From Chitinophagaceae bacterium (GTDB taxonomy: Bacteria > Bacteroidota > Bacteroidia > Chitinophagales > Chitinophagaceae), in the NCBI GenBank assembly GCA_027486835.1, contig JAIXOJ010000191.1:1-64000 (forward strand): DNA of 64,000 nt, read 5' to 3'. Positions 18,688 through 27,500 of this stretch are shown here, piece by piece (position 1 is the first letter of the stretch; the number at the start of each line of letters is the position of its first letter). The notes under the pieces were generated by a model. It was not told the origin of the DNA. It ran no database searches and was given only the letters and a program-made list of their open reading frames with translations. The translations under genes were made by a program, and so were the position numbers.

Positions 18688-21318
18688 ATGAAGTATAGAT
18701 TTTGGATATTGTTTTTATGGCTACCATTTTCCGCTATTGCTCAAAAAGCAAAGCCAGATTTCTATGCCTATTATACCCACATCAAAACGGAAGATTCGTT
18801 TGAAAAAAGTTCTCCTACAGGCGAATATGCAGATGTAATTGTAAACCTTCCAACTGGAAAACTAATCTTTTGGCGAGGTACTAGTTATTTGCCCAAATGG
18901 CAAACACCAAAAGGAGAATGGACTTTGCCTGAGCTAGTAAAAAGAAATGGCGATGGAACAGCAGCCATGCCAGACAGAGCTAATACCTTTTCACATGTAT
19001 CTATAATCGTTACTAATGCGGATAGCACAATCATTCATTGGCGTTATCTGCCTTCTTTTAAACTCACTAGCTATCCCTTTGCACATACAGGTTTTGATGC
19101 AACCAGTTTTGTGGATGAATATTTCACCGTACATCCGAATGGGCAAATAAAAAGGGTATTGATAAAAGGCACACAGCGAATGGATGCCTATAAAAGTCCA
19201 GCGAACGAACAAATACAACTAATAACTTTAAAAAAAGAAGGTGTCTTTTCCAGTTCATTAGTCGCTGGGAAAGTCAGTTTGCACCAAACAAAAGAAACCG
19301 TAAAACGGGTTCTGCCTCAAAAGAATAACAGTCATTTAATTGCTGCTTTCAGCTTTAATGAGGCTAAAAGAAATAATACCACCGAATTAATTTCAGGAAA
19401 AAGTCACGAGGTTTATGGAAGCAAAACCTTCTGGAAGAAAGGGATTACAGGTTCATGTCTCGCATTTGATGGATATCAATCTATGGTGAGTACCACACCT
19501 TCTTTGGTCAATACAAATGCAATTACAGTTTCTTCTTGGATTGCAATTGGGGCATATCCTTGGAACTGGGTGCCCATCATTCAAAGTGGGAATAAGCAAG
19601 GCTTTTTTCTTGGCATCAACGCTTATGGAAATCCTGGTTTCCGAATGTTGATGAAAGATAGCGTGTATGAATTGGTTGGAAAAACACATCTGGAAACCTA
19701 TAAATGGTACCAGATTACAGCAAGCTATTCTGTAAATAAAGGATGGATCTATTTGTATGTAAATGGCAAGGCAACAGATAGTTTGCACTTACCTAATACA
19801 CAGCCAATAGCTTTTGGAGAAGAAGGGTTGCAATTAGGCAGATCTACAGTTGCGCTTAAACCCACCGACGCCGTCCGACCCGAAAGAACCTACCCAACCC
19901 TCTTTGGATTTGATGGGTTAATCGATGAAGTGAAGGTCTATTCAAATAGCCAAGACGCAGCACAAATACAACAAGACTATCAGCACTCAATGCCTAAAGA
20001 AGGAATCGCTGCTCATCCAGATTTAGAGCAAAGACATTTTCCAATAGTACAACCAAGTAACCAATTCAGGGCTTATTACACACACCTAAAATACTATGAT
20101 ACTTGGGATAATCTTTGGCGTTTTGGTCCATATCCCGATGTGGTGGTTGAGTTTGCCAACAACCCATCGAAATTTATTTTCTGGCGGGGTACCAGTTATA
20201 TACCCCAGTTGGTGAACGACAAAAAACAGTGGTTTACCAATGAGTTTAATGAAACTTGGAACAAATCAGGGGGCGAGGGTTGCATGGAACCCATGTCTGA
20301 TAAAGAAAATTACACCGCTCATGTCAGGATTGTGGAGCAATCGCCCGCAAGAGTGGTTATCAATTGGCGGGTGGCTTTGATGGATGCGAACCGCCATGTA
20401 TATGCCAATTATGATACGGCTACGGGTTGGGGCGATTGGATGGATTGGTACTATTATATCTATCCAGACGGCGTAGCTGTAAAAAAAATGCGCTTGTTTA
20501 CCCATGGAGAACTGAATCATGAATGGCAAGAATCCATTGTGTTGATGGAGGAAGGCCAAAAACCAGAGGATGTTTTAGAAAGCAAACCCGTATTCACATC
20601 TATTGATACGGCTGGCAAAGAAACCTTTTACGATTGGGTGACCAAACCCCCTACTTCAGTCAATTTTAAAGATGCCCTTGTTCATAAAACCAATTTAAAA
20701 TCTGATTGGGATGTATTTACCATACAAAGATTTACTGGGGGCAATGTGTACAATTCAGAATTAACCCCTTATTCTGTTTTTTGCACTTGGAACCATTGGC
20801 CAACGGCACAAATTGCATCTGATGGAAGGAATGCAAGCTTCAATGACCGCGCTTCTCATAGCTCAACTACCCATTTGAAATGGGGCTTTTATAAAAAAGA
20901 AAAAGGTGCACGCCCCTTTGCTGAAAAGCTACTAATGGAAGGCTTGTCCAATAAAAATGCTTCGGAGCTTTATTCATTGGCTTTGTCGTGGTTGCAACCT
21001 GCCTCCATAATTCCCCAAACAGGAATCCAACAAGTTTATTACGATTCTGCTCAACGTGCTTACCAACTATTTAGTAAGGAAAATACTTGTTCTTTTTCGC
21101 TCTTGCCCACAGCTAAAAATCCTGTTATAAACCCCGCATTTGTCATTCATGGTTGGGATGCTCACCATGTTGCAGAAGTGTACCTCGGCAAACAACATTT
21201 GGTGAATGGAAAGGATGTGGAGCAGGGGGTGATTTATGACACAGAAGGGAAGCTGACCTTGGTTGTTTGGGTGAAGATTTCAGGAGTTACACAAATTGAT
21301 TTAACGATTAAAAAATAG
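18688..21318 (+). CDS. LamG-domain protein with duplicated flanking domains, unknown function
   Basis: 876 residues with a signal peptide (MKYRFWILFLWLPFSAIAQ). A concanavalin-like LamG domain (about residues 212-435, with AITVSSWIAIG and GFDGLIDEVKVYS) sits between two related segments, about 24-190 and 459-640. Both carry AYYTHxK, a FWRGTSYxP motif (residues 61-69 and 498-506) and an xxPxGxxxKxxLxT stretch (TVHPNGQIKRVLIKG versus YIYPDGVAVKKMRLFTHGE). The second copy is longer and rich in Trp and Asp (WGDWMDWYYYIYPDG). I do not recognise a named catalytic family. Its place between GH3 and a beta-helix protein, with only 8 bp to the latter, makes a glycan-active enzyme or binding protein likely. 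A new lyase or hydrolase family is possible but unproven. Confidence 0.75.
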   Translation: MKYRFWILFLWLPFSAIAQKAKPDFYAYYTHIKTEDSFEKSSPTGEYADVIVNLPTGKLIFWRGTSYLPKWQTPKGEWTLPELVKRNGDGTAAMPDRANTFSHVSIIVTNADSTIIHWRYLPSFKLTSYPFAHTGFDATSFVDEYFTVHPNGQIKRVLIKGTQRMDAYKSPANEQIQLITLKKEGVFSSSLVAGKVSLHQTKETVKRVLPQKNNSHLIAAFSFNEAKRNNTTELISGKSHEVYGSKTFWKKGITGSCLAFDGYQSMVSTTPSLVNTNAITVSSWIAIGAYPWNWVPIIQSGNKQGFFLGINAYGNPGFRMLMKDSVYELVGKTHLETYKWYQITASYSVNKGWIYLYVNGKATDSLHLPNTQPIAFGEEGLQLGRSTVALKPTDAVRPERTYPTLFGFDGLIDEVKVYSNSQDAAQIQQDYQHSMPKEGIAAHPDLEQRHFPIVQPSNQFRAYYTHLKYYDTWDNLWRFGPYPDVVVEFANNPSKFIFWRGTSYIPQLVNDKKQWFTNEFNETWNKSGGEGCMEPMSDKENYTAHVRIVEQSPARVVINWRVALMDANRHVYANYDTATGWGDWMDWYYYIYPDGVAVKKMRLFTHGELNHEWQESIVLMEEGQKPEDVLESKPVFTSIDTAGKETFYDWVTKPPTSVNFKDALVHKTNLKSDWDVFTIQRFTGGNVYNSELTPYSVFCTWNHWPTAQIASDGRNASFNDRASHSSTTHLKWGFYKKEKGARPFAEKLLMEGLSNKNASELYSLALSWLQPASIIPQTGIQQVYYDSAQRAYQLFSKENTCSFSLLPTAKNPVINPAFVIHGWDAHHVAEVYLGKQHLVNGKDVEQGVIYDTEGKLTLVVWVKISGVTQIDLTIKK

Positions 21319-21326
21319 ATAGATTC

Positions 21327-22739
21327 ATGCGTATTCAAAAATTAGTATTGCCAGTTTTCCTGTTGTTAGACCTCTTTTTGGTGGTCAAAAAAGCCGAGGC
21401 TAAGGAAGTAGTTGCTTCATCCAAAACCTATTATGTAGCCACTACGGGCGATGATAGCCGTTCCGCAAAAGAGGCTTCCAATCCTTCCACACCGTGGAAA
21501 TCCATCCAAAAAGCCGCTGCTACCATTTCGGGAGGTGAAACTGTTGTTATTTTGGGTGGGGTATATCATGAAAAAGTAACCGTGCCAGTTTCTTGTAATG
21601 GCGACGAAAAAAAGATGACCATCTTTAAAGCCAAAGAGGGCGATTCGGTAATTATTGATGGTGATAATGGGGGCAAAATTTGGCAGGGCTTCTTTAGCCT
21701 AAAGCAAAACAAGTACATAACTATCAAGGGTATTCGGGTGCAGAATTCCTCTTGGTATGGATTCGACATCTTTGATAGTGAGCATATCACCATCACGGGT
21801 TGTTCTACTTACAATACGGGTGCGTCTGGTATTTATTTGAATACTGGTGCTAACATGAATGTATTGAACAACAATGTACGCAAGGCTTGTCAGCGGCCAT
21901 ATAGGGAGCCCAATGGTAATGGTACTCAAGAGTGTATCACTTTGGTGCGCATTAACAATTTCATGATTAAAGGAAATGAAATCTGGGATTCTAAAATACC
22001 CAACATTGCCGGCGGTGAGGGGATAGACACCAAAGCCGGATCCCACGATGGTGAAATCAATGGAAATTATGTGCACGATATTTTATTGTTGGGTATTTAT
22101 GTAGATGCTGGCAGCAAGGAAGGATACAACATCAAGGTTTGCAACAATAAGCTCATTAGAACTGCTGGACTTGGCGTGGCTGGCGAATTGGGCGGATATG
22201 CCCATGACATCTGTTTCTACAATAACCTTTTGGTGGAAACCATTGGCTCTGGCTTGGTGCTGCAATCAACAGGCAATGGCAAGTTTGTGAATATTTATGT
22301 GGTAAACAACACCTTCTACAACAGTGCGCACAAGGGTTTTGCGGGAGAAATTGGCAGTTATAGCAAGAACCCCGACAATGCCAACATCATTATCAAGAAC
22401 AATATATTTTACAATAAAGTGGCCAATGCACGGTTTAGTATTTGGTTCAATGTAGCCGCCGCCCATATATTGAGTAATAACTTGTTTTTCGATTTTAAAC
22501 CTAGTAACAATGGTACCAACAGTTACAAGGCAGCCAATCTTACCCCAACTGATTTGCAGGCAGACCCACAATTTAAGAACGTTGAAAAGAATGATTTTTC
22601 GTTGATGGCTACTTCCCCTGCATTGAAAAAAGGCATCCCTATTACCTTAACTGGTACCACTACGCTACTATTTACAACAGATATAAATGGGAAACCTCGT
22701 GGAAAAACGAATTGGGACATGGGAGCTTATGAGTTGTAG
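21327..22739 (+). CDS. Secreted right-handed parallel beta-helix protein
   Basis: 470 residues with a signal peptide ending near AEAKEV. The protein begins with a DUF1565-like segment (TYYVATTGDDSR...PWKSIQKAAATISGGETVVILGGVYHE), continues as beta-helix rungs (IKGNEIWDSK, NNNVRKAC, VVNNTFYNS, IIIKNNIFYN) and ends in the common closing motif DINGKPRGKTNWDMGAYEL. This fold is shared by polysaccharide lyases and some hydrolases. A Lys/Arg/His catalytic set cannot be named with confidence. It lies 8 bp after the LamG gene, so the two are almost certainly co-transcribed and may act on the same substrate. It lacks a T9SS domain, unlike the larger beta-helix protein upstream. Confidence 0.8.
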   Translation: MRIQKLVLPVFLLLDLFLVVKKAEAKEVVASSKTYYVATTGDDSRSAKEASNPSTPWKSIQKAAATISGGETVVILGGVYHEKVTVPVSCNGDEKKMTIFKAKEGDSVIIDGDNGGKIWQGFFSLKQNKYITIKGIRVQNSSWYGFDIFDSEHITITGCSTYNTGASGIYLNTGANMNVLNNNVRKACQRPYREPNGNGTQECITLVRINNFMIKGNEIWDSKIPNIAGGEGIDTKAGSHDGEINGNYVHDILLLGIYVDAGSKEGYNIKVCNNKLIRTAGLGVAGELGGYAHDICFYNNLLVETIGSGLVLQSTGNGKFVNIYVVNNTFYNSAHKGFAGEIGSYSKNPDNANIIIKNNIFYNKVANARFSIWFNVAAAHILSNNLFFDFKPSNNGTNSYKAANLTPTDLQADPQFKNVEKNDFSLMATSPALKKGIPITLTGTTTLLFTTDINGKPRGKTNWDMGAYEL

Positions 22740-22977
22740 AATATTTGGTGGAAAGCATCGATTGAGCGGTTGACTATTCTTTAATGTGGTAAAAAGATGC
22801 TGTTGAATTCTTCGAAATTTAACTTCTTCAAAGCATTAATCTATCGGGAAGTGGATGCATTGATTTTCTCCAATTTCGATTATTTCAACCGCTTTGACAT
22901 GGTTACATAGTTTTTTCCAGATTCGATTTCCCCTTACGCCCCCCACCAAATGTTGTGAATATTAACCCAAGAGGTTG

Positions 22978-23395
22978 GGCAGCTATCAGAACATCTGACA
23001 GTCAGCCGCTAACTAGCGGCAAGGTTTCAGAAAATCTGAAAGGCTGCCGATAACTTGTGGCGAGGTTTCAGGAAATCTGACAGTCAGCCGCAACTAGCGG
23101 CGAGGTTTCAGAATATCTGACAGGTAGCCGTCAACTGTCGGCAAGGTTTCAGAAAATCTGAAAGCTTCCCGACAGTTGGAGTTGCTGTCAGAACATCTGA
23201 CAGCAATAAAAAAACGGCGGCGAGGTTTCGGAAAATCCGAAAGGTAGCCGACAACCTTCGGCGAGGTTTCGGGAAATCTGAAAGCTTGCCGCCAACTATA
23301 GACAGGGTTTCGGAAAATCCGAAAACTTGCCAACAATTAAAAACAGGGTTTCGGGAAATCCGAAAGCTTCCTGTCAGTTAGCGGCTGCGCATCGG
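22978..23395. repeat. Tandem array 4: about ten 41-bp units with two alternating hairpins
   Basis: Units anchored on GGCRAGGTTTC recur at 38-41 bp, mostly exactly 41. Each unit has an AT-type stem, TTTCAG...CTGAAA or TTTCGG...CCGAAA, and a GC-type stem, GCCG...CGGC. The A-to-G change in the left arm of the first stem is matched by T-to-C in the right arm in units near 23226 and 23309, a compensatory pattern. One inserted unit has a 9-bp stem, GCTGTCAGA...TCTGACAGC (23183-23203). The 41-bp period is not a multiple of three, so the array cannot encode a repeat peptide. Confidence 0.9.
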
Positions 23396-23484
23396 GAAAT
23401 ATTTTTTGGATGATGTGGATTTTATAAGTGGAAATGGATAATTAAATGTGGTTAGAAAATGTATTCGCAAACCGTCACCGTAAA

Positions 23485-23509
23485 GACAAGGCATGTCTTG
23501 TGCCTTGTC
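23485..23509. repeat. Short inverted repeat before the GH31 gene
   Basis: GACAAGGCA...TGCCTTGTC is a 9-bp perfect stem with a 7-nt loop, located about 50 bp upstream of the GH31 start codon. It may be a dispersed palindromic element or a leader hairpin. Confidence 0.6.
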
Positions 23510-23557
23510 CCTACAAAAAACACCCTAAGCTCCTAAAATGAATAAATAACTGAAAAA

Positions 23558-25180
23558 ATGAAAAAAATTATTGCAACACTGTTCACATTAATAGCTAGTC
23601 TATCCCTTTTTGCGCAAAAATTTGTGTCCGAAATTCCCCCGCTTGCTAATGAGCGTTGGTATGGGGCTTATACTGCCAAAGCCTTTTGCAATACCCCATT
23701 AAAAGATCTCACATTCCAGCCTTATGAAGCCAATGAAAAAAAGAAGGATTTGGCTACTGACAATCGAGGCAACCAAGCCGCACCTTTTTTATTGTCTAAT
23801 AAAGGAAGATACGTTTGGAGCAACGAACCTTTTTCTTTTGAGCTAAAAGAAGGGGTGTTGTCTGTTTATTCGGAGGTGGAAAAAGTGCAGCCAATAGTGG
23901 CAGGTAAAACCTTGCGAGATGCCTATGTTGCGGCAAAAGACAAGTATTTTCCAGCCTCTGGCAAAACGCCCAATCCCTTAATGTTCACTGCACCGCAGTA
24001 CAATATGTGGATTGAACTCAATTATTACCAAACCCAAGAAAAAGTGCTCAACTATGCGGATGCCGTATTGAAAAATGGATTTCCATCAGGGGTTTTTATG
24101 ATAGATGATAACTGGTCTAAAGGCTATGGAACGTATGAGTTTGATGCTTCTAATTTTCCTGACCCTAAAAAAATGACCGATGAGCTACATGCCAAAGGAT
24201 TTAAGGTGATGATGTGGCTTACCCCCTTTGTAAGTGCCGATTCTAGGAACTTCAATACCTTAAATAAATTGGGTTGTTTGGTACAAAAAAAAGACAGCAA
24301 AAAACCTGCACTCATCAAATGGTGGGATGGATACAGTGCTTGTTTAGATTTAACAAAACCTGCCGCTGTGGATTGGCTAAAAGGCCAACTTAAAAATTTA
24401 CAAGAAAAATACGGCATAGACGGGTATAAGTTTGATGCAGGCGACTTTGATTTTTACACCAAAGGCTCACGAATTTTTCCCAATGAAGAAACCAATACAA
24501 CAGGGCCAATACAAGCGGAAGCGTATGGAAAATTAGGGGCAACTTTCGAGTTCAATGAATTTCGTGCGGGCTGGAAAAATGGCAACCAACCCCTTGCCCA
24601 AAGGCTGCAAGACAAAAAATATTCTTGGGACGATTTGAAATTATTAGTACCCGATATGGTATCAGCAGGCATCATAGGCCATCCTTTTTCTTGCCCTGAT
24701 ATGATTGGAGGCGGTTTTTTAGGCGATTTTGAAAATATAGATTACACCAAGTTTGATCAGGAGCTATTGATTCGTTCTGCCCAAACACAAACACTCATGC
24801 CGATGATGCAATTTTCTGTAGCCCCTTGGCGAGTGTTAGATGGAGAACACCTTACTATTTGCCGCAATGCCGCACTGCTTCATGCCAAAATGGGCGCATA
24901 CATCTATGGACTTGCAAAAGAAGCCGCCATCAATGGCGAACCGATTGTAAGACATCTGGAATATGCTTTTCCCAATCAAGGTTTTGAATCCTGCAATGAC
25001 CAGTACATGCTCGGCGATAAATATTTGGTTGCACCAATGACGGAAAAAGGATACAAAAGAGAAGTGAAGTTGCCTATAGGGAATTGGGTAGATGAGTTGG
25101 GCAATAAATTCAAAGGTGGAAAAACGGTTGCTATAGATGTGCCGATAGGAAGGCTGCCTTATTTTATGTTGCAGAAATAA
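23558..25180 (+). CDS. GH31 family glycoside hydrolase (MYORG-like)
   Basis: 540 residues with the signal peptide MKKIIATLFTLIASLSLFAQ. The GH31 barrel shows YNMWIELNYYQTQEKVLNYA, the nucleophile in GIDGYKFDAGD (D293) and the acid/base Asp in CPDMIGGG (D381). The pattern around YNMWIEL and DDNWSKGYGTYEFD resembles the MYORG/KIAA1161 branch of GH31, for which alpha-galactosidase activity is known in the animal protein. Other GH31 members are alpha-glucosidases or alpha-xylosidases. The protein ends in a small beta-sandwich (KYLVAPMTEKGYKREVKLPIGNW). It is probably periplasmic and removes an alpha-linked sugar from the glycan handled by the cluster. It follows the 41-bp array, and two palindromes separate it from the lyase gene. 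Confidence 0.88.
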   Translation: MKKIIATLFTLIASLSLFAQKFVSEIPPLANERWYGAYTAKAFCNTPLKDLTFQPYEANEKKKDLATDNRGNQAAPFLLSNKGRYVWSNEPFSFELKEGVLSVYSEVEKVQPIVAGKTLRDAYVAAKDKYFPASGKTPNPLMFTAPQYNMWIELNYYQTQEKVLNYADAVLKNGFPSGVFMIDDNWSKGYGTYEFDASNFPDPKKMTDELHAKGFKVMMWLTPFVSADSRNFNTLNKLGCLVQKKDSKKPALIKWWDGYSACLDLTKPAAVDWLKGQLKNLQEKYGIDGYKFDAGDFDFYTKGSRIFPNEETNTTGPIQAEAYGKLGATFEFNEFRAGWKNGNQPLAQRLQDKKYSWDDLKLLVPDMVSAGIIGHPFSCPDMIGGGFLGDFENIDYTKFDQELLIRSAQTQTLMPMMQFSVAPWRVLDGEHLTICRNAALLHAKMGAYIYGLAKEAAINGEPIVRHLEYAFPNQGFESCNDQYMLGDKYLVAPMTEKGYKREVKLPIGNWVDELGNKFKGGKTVAIDVPIGRLPYFMLQK

Positions 25181-25263
25181 TACAAATGGGCGGCCTGCAC
25201 CCGCCCATTCTTGGGTAACCCATTGAGAAAGTAGTTAGTCGCAAGGGGTATAAAAGTCGAGTT

Positions 25264-25296
25264 AGACCTGACAGGTTTTAAAAACCTGTCAGGTCT
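25264..25296. repeat. 33-bp palindrome AGACCTGACAGG (copy 1 of 3)
   Basis: AGACCTGACAGGTTTT and its complement AACCTGTCAGGTCT form a 14-bp stem around an A/T-rich centre. It lies 84 bp after the GH31 stop. It belongs to a dispersed family with copies at 25389-25421 and 31737-31769. Confidence 0.85.
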
Positions 25297-25388
25297 GAAG
25301 AAAATGGAGGGTTTGATAGGAGTTTCTCATAGGCGCACCGATGTTTCGCTAAATAGAACCTGTTTAGTATTGGTTTAAAAGTCGAGTT

Positions 25389-25421
25389 AGACCTGACAGG
25401 TTTTTAAAACCTGTCAGGTCT
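25389..25421. repeat. 33-bp palindrome AGACCTGACAGG (copy 2 of 3)
   Basis: Same stem as the copy 125 bp upstream. The flanks are also duplicated (AAAAGTCGAGTT before, GAAGAA after), showing a local tandem duplication of about 50 bp. The A/T-rich centre is in the opposite orientation in the two copies (TTTTAAAAA versus TTTTTAAAA). Confidence 0.85.
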
Positions 25422-25459
25422 GAAGAACAACGATCGAATTGGATTTCTAAAATGAATGT

Positions 25460-27409
25460 ATGAATTTGAAAAAAAAGAATTTCCGCTTAATGGGTAGTAG
25501 TTATCTACTTGCCTTTATTTGGTTGGTAAGTATACCTATTGCAAATGCCCAGGTTAATACCAAAAAGGCATTTCAATTTGGCGAAGCCGCATTCCAATCG
25601 AAGACCTTGCCTGCTCACCCCAGACTTTTTGCCAATAGCCAAAGAATAGCAACTATCGGTTTGCAAAAAGATGCGGTAACCAAGCAATTGCTAGCATTTA
25701 TAAAAGCAGATGCCGAGAAGAAATGTGCCTTAAAAAAGATGGAGTATCCGCAAAATGTGATTACTAACCTGTTTATTTCAAGAGAGGCGGAAGACAGGAT
25801 AATATCCCTTGCCTTTGCGTATCGGCTGTTTAAAGAACCCCGCTATTTAGAAAAAGCGAAAACAGAAATCTTATCCTTGGCGGCATTAACCAATTGGGGT
25901 ACGGGTCATTTTTTAGATGTGGGTGAAGCATCGATGGCAGTAGGTATTGGGTATGATTGGTTGTACAATGAATTAAGTACTAAAGAAAGAGCCACCATTG
26001 TGGCAGCTATAAAAAACAACGCATTACTTCCTTCATTATTAGAAAAAGAAGCCGCTAACGATAAAAGTTGGGTAAATGGCAATTTCAATTGGAATCCTGT
26101 ATGCCATGGTGGATTGATGGTAGGTGCATTGGCAATAGCCGAACAAGAACCTGCATTGGCGAAGCAAATTGTAAATCGTGCAGTGAAAAATATTCCCATA
26201 GCGGGCGAAGCGTATGGCCCAGACGGTGTTTTTGCAGAAGGCACTAGTTATTGGTCTTATGGTACCATCTTTTATGTAATGGGCTTAGAGGCATTAAAAT
26301 CTGTATTGGGAAATACTACAGGACTAGAAAAAATTCCAGGGTTCATGAAATCGGCGGATTACTATATCCAAATGTCGGGGCCAACGGGCAATAAGTTTAA
26401 TTATTCAGATGCCCACCATGAGCAATTGAATGAACCCGTATTGTTCTGGTTTGCCAACCAATTGTCAAGAAAAGACTTGGTGGAAGAAGAGTTGACCAAA
26501 TTGCAAGAATCAGTTACGCCAAATTTGGGCAAACTCAAATACGATACGGCAGGATTAAAGTATAGCCGATTCAGTCCCTTTGAATTGCTTTGGTGGAAAC
26601 CCAATTTGCTCCAACAAAAAGAGCGTTTACCACGGAGTCGGCACTACACGGGTGCGGGTTTGCTTTCAATGGGTGTGGCAAGAAGTGCTTGGAATGAGGA
26701 GAATGCAACCTTTTACGCCATCAAAGGCGGCACGCCCAATAATTCGCACGGACACATGGATGCAGGAAGTTTCATTGTAGAAGCAGAAGGAGTTCGTTGG
26801 GCATTGGATTTAGGTAGTGAAAGCTATGATTTAATGCGGGCAGCCAAAATAGACCTATGGAACTATGCTCAAAACAGTACCCGTTGGTCAACGTTTAGGC
26901 CAGGGCCAGAAGCACACAATATTTTGCGGTTTGATGGAGAAAGACAGTTAATCACAGGCAATGGCGAGGTGAAAGCTTACAACCAAGGAGGAGTAATGGG
27001 CAATCGTGCCAACCTCACGTCCCTTTATTCCAATAAAGCCAGTAAAGTGGAAAGAACCTTGCAATTGCTTCCAGATAATTCCATCAAGATTTTGGATGAA
27101 TGGACTACAAAAGACAATGAGGTGGAAGTAACATTTCAATGGATTACAGGGGCAGCCGTAACAAAAACCAAAAATGGGCTGCTATTAACCCAAGATGGAA
27201 AAACACTACAATTAGTGATAACCACAAAAGTGGATTCTATCCTAATTGAGGATATTTCCAAACCAGTGAATAAGCAAGATTCGCCCAACCCAGGGAAAAG
27301 CAGGATCTTGATAAAGTTAAAAACACCGGCAAACAGCAATGGACAATTGAACATTCGAGCCATTCCTGGAAAGGCATTGAAAAAATTTAAACATCCTATA
27401 GCCCACTAA
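25460..27409 (+). CDS. Heparinase II/III-like polysaccharide lyase
   Basis: 649 residues with a signal peptide (MNLKKKNFRLMGSSYLLAFIWLVSIPIANAQ). The N-terminal alpha/alpha toroid includes HPRLFANSQR, GYDWLYNELSTKERATIVAAI and NWNPVCHGGLMVGALAIAE. The heparinase II/III beta-sheet domain has the hallmark NSHGHMDAGSFIVEAEGVRW followed by ALDLGSESYD. Enzymes with this architecture (PL12, PL15, PL17, PL21 and relatives) cleave uronate-containing glycans by beta-elimination and release 4,5-unsaturated uronates. The exact PL family and substrate cannot be settled from sequence reading alone. The product type fits the KdgF-like cupin and uronate pathway downstream. It is 91 bp ahead of a GH3 gene, probably in the same transcription unit. 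Confidence 0.88.
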   Translation: MNLKKKNFRLMGSSYLLAFIWLVSIPIANAQVNTKKAFQFGEAAFQSKTLPAHPRLFANSQRIATIGLQKDAVTKQLLAFIKADAEKKCALKKMEYPQNVITNLFISREAEDRIISLAFAYRLFKEPRYLEKAKTEILSLAALTNWGTGHFLDVGEASMAVGIGYDWLYNELSTKERATIVAAIKNNALLPSLLEKEAANDKSWVNGNFNWNPVCHGGLMVGALAIAEQEPALAKQIVNRAVKNIPIAGEAYGPDGVFAEGTSYWSYGTIFYVMGLEALKSVLGNTTGLEKIPGFMKSADYYIQMSGPTGNKFNYSDAHHEQLNEPVLFWFANQLSRKDLVEEELTKLQESVTPNLGKLKYDTAGLKYSRFSPFELLWWKPNLLQQKERLPRSRHYTGAGLLSMGVARSAWNEENATFYAIKGGTPNNSHGHMDAGSFIVEAEGVRWALDLGSESYDLMRAAKIDLWNYAQNSTRWSTFRPGPEAHNILRFDGERQLITGNGEVKAYNQGGVMGNRANLTSLYSNKASKVERTLQLLPDNSIKILDEWTTKDNEVEVTFQWITGAAVTKTKNGLLLTQDGKTLQLVITTKVDSILIEDISKPVNKQDSPNPGKSRILIKLKTPANSNGQLNIRAIPGKALKKFKHPIAH

Positions 27410-27410
27410 C

Positions 27411-27476
27411 CCCAAATACTTACACCTTAATACCTACAACTTAATACCTACAACTTAATACCTACTACCTTCTTAG
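27411..27476. repeat. Short direct repeats of TTAATACCTACAAC
   Basis: Four near-copies of a motif like CTTAATACCTACAA fill the gap between the lyase and the GH3 gene. Related runs occur at 33480-33523 and 45360-45400, and the reverse complement form (TAGGTATTAAGTTTTAGG) at 33028-33090. This looks like a dispersed simple repeat of the genome. Confidence 0.6.
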
Positions 27477-27500
27477 TTGAAATAAAATAAACAGTTTACC

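Larger units (their letters stand above)
22740..23557. other. 818-bp intergenic region with array 4 and a hairpin
   Basis: No credible gene is seen. Most of the space is the 41-bp palindrome array (22978-23395). A separate inverted repeat lies at 23485-23509 just before the GH31 gene. Short frames on the minus strand across the array are products of its repetition. Confidence 0.7.
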
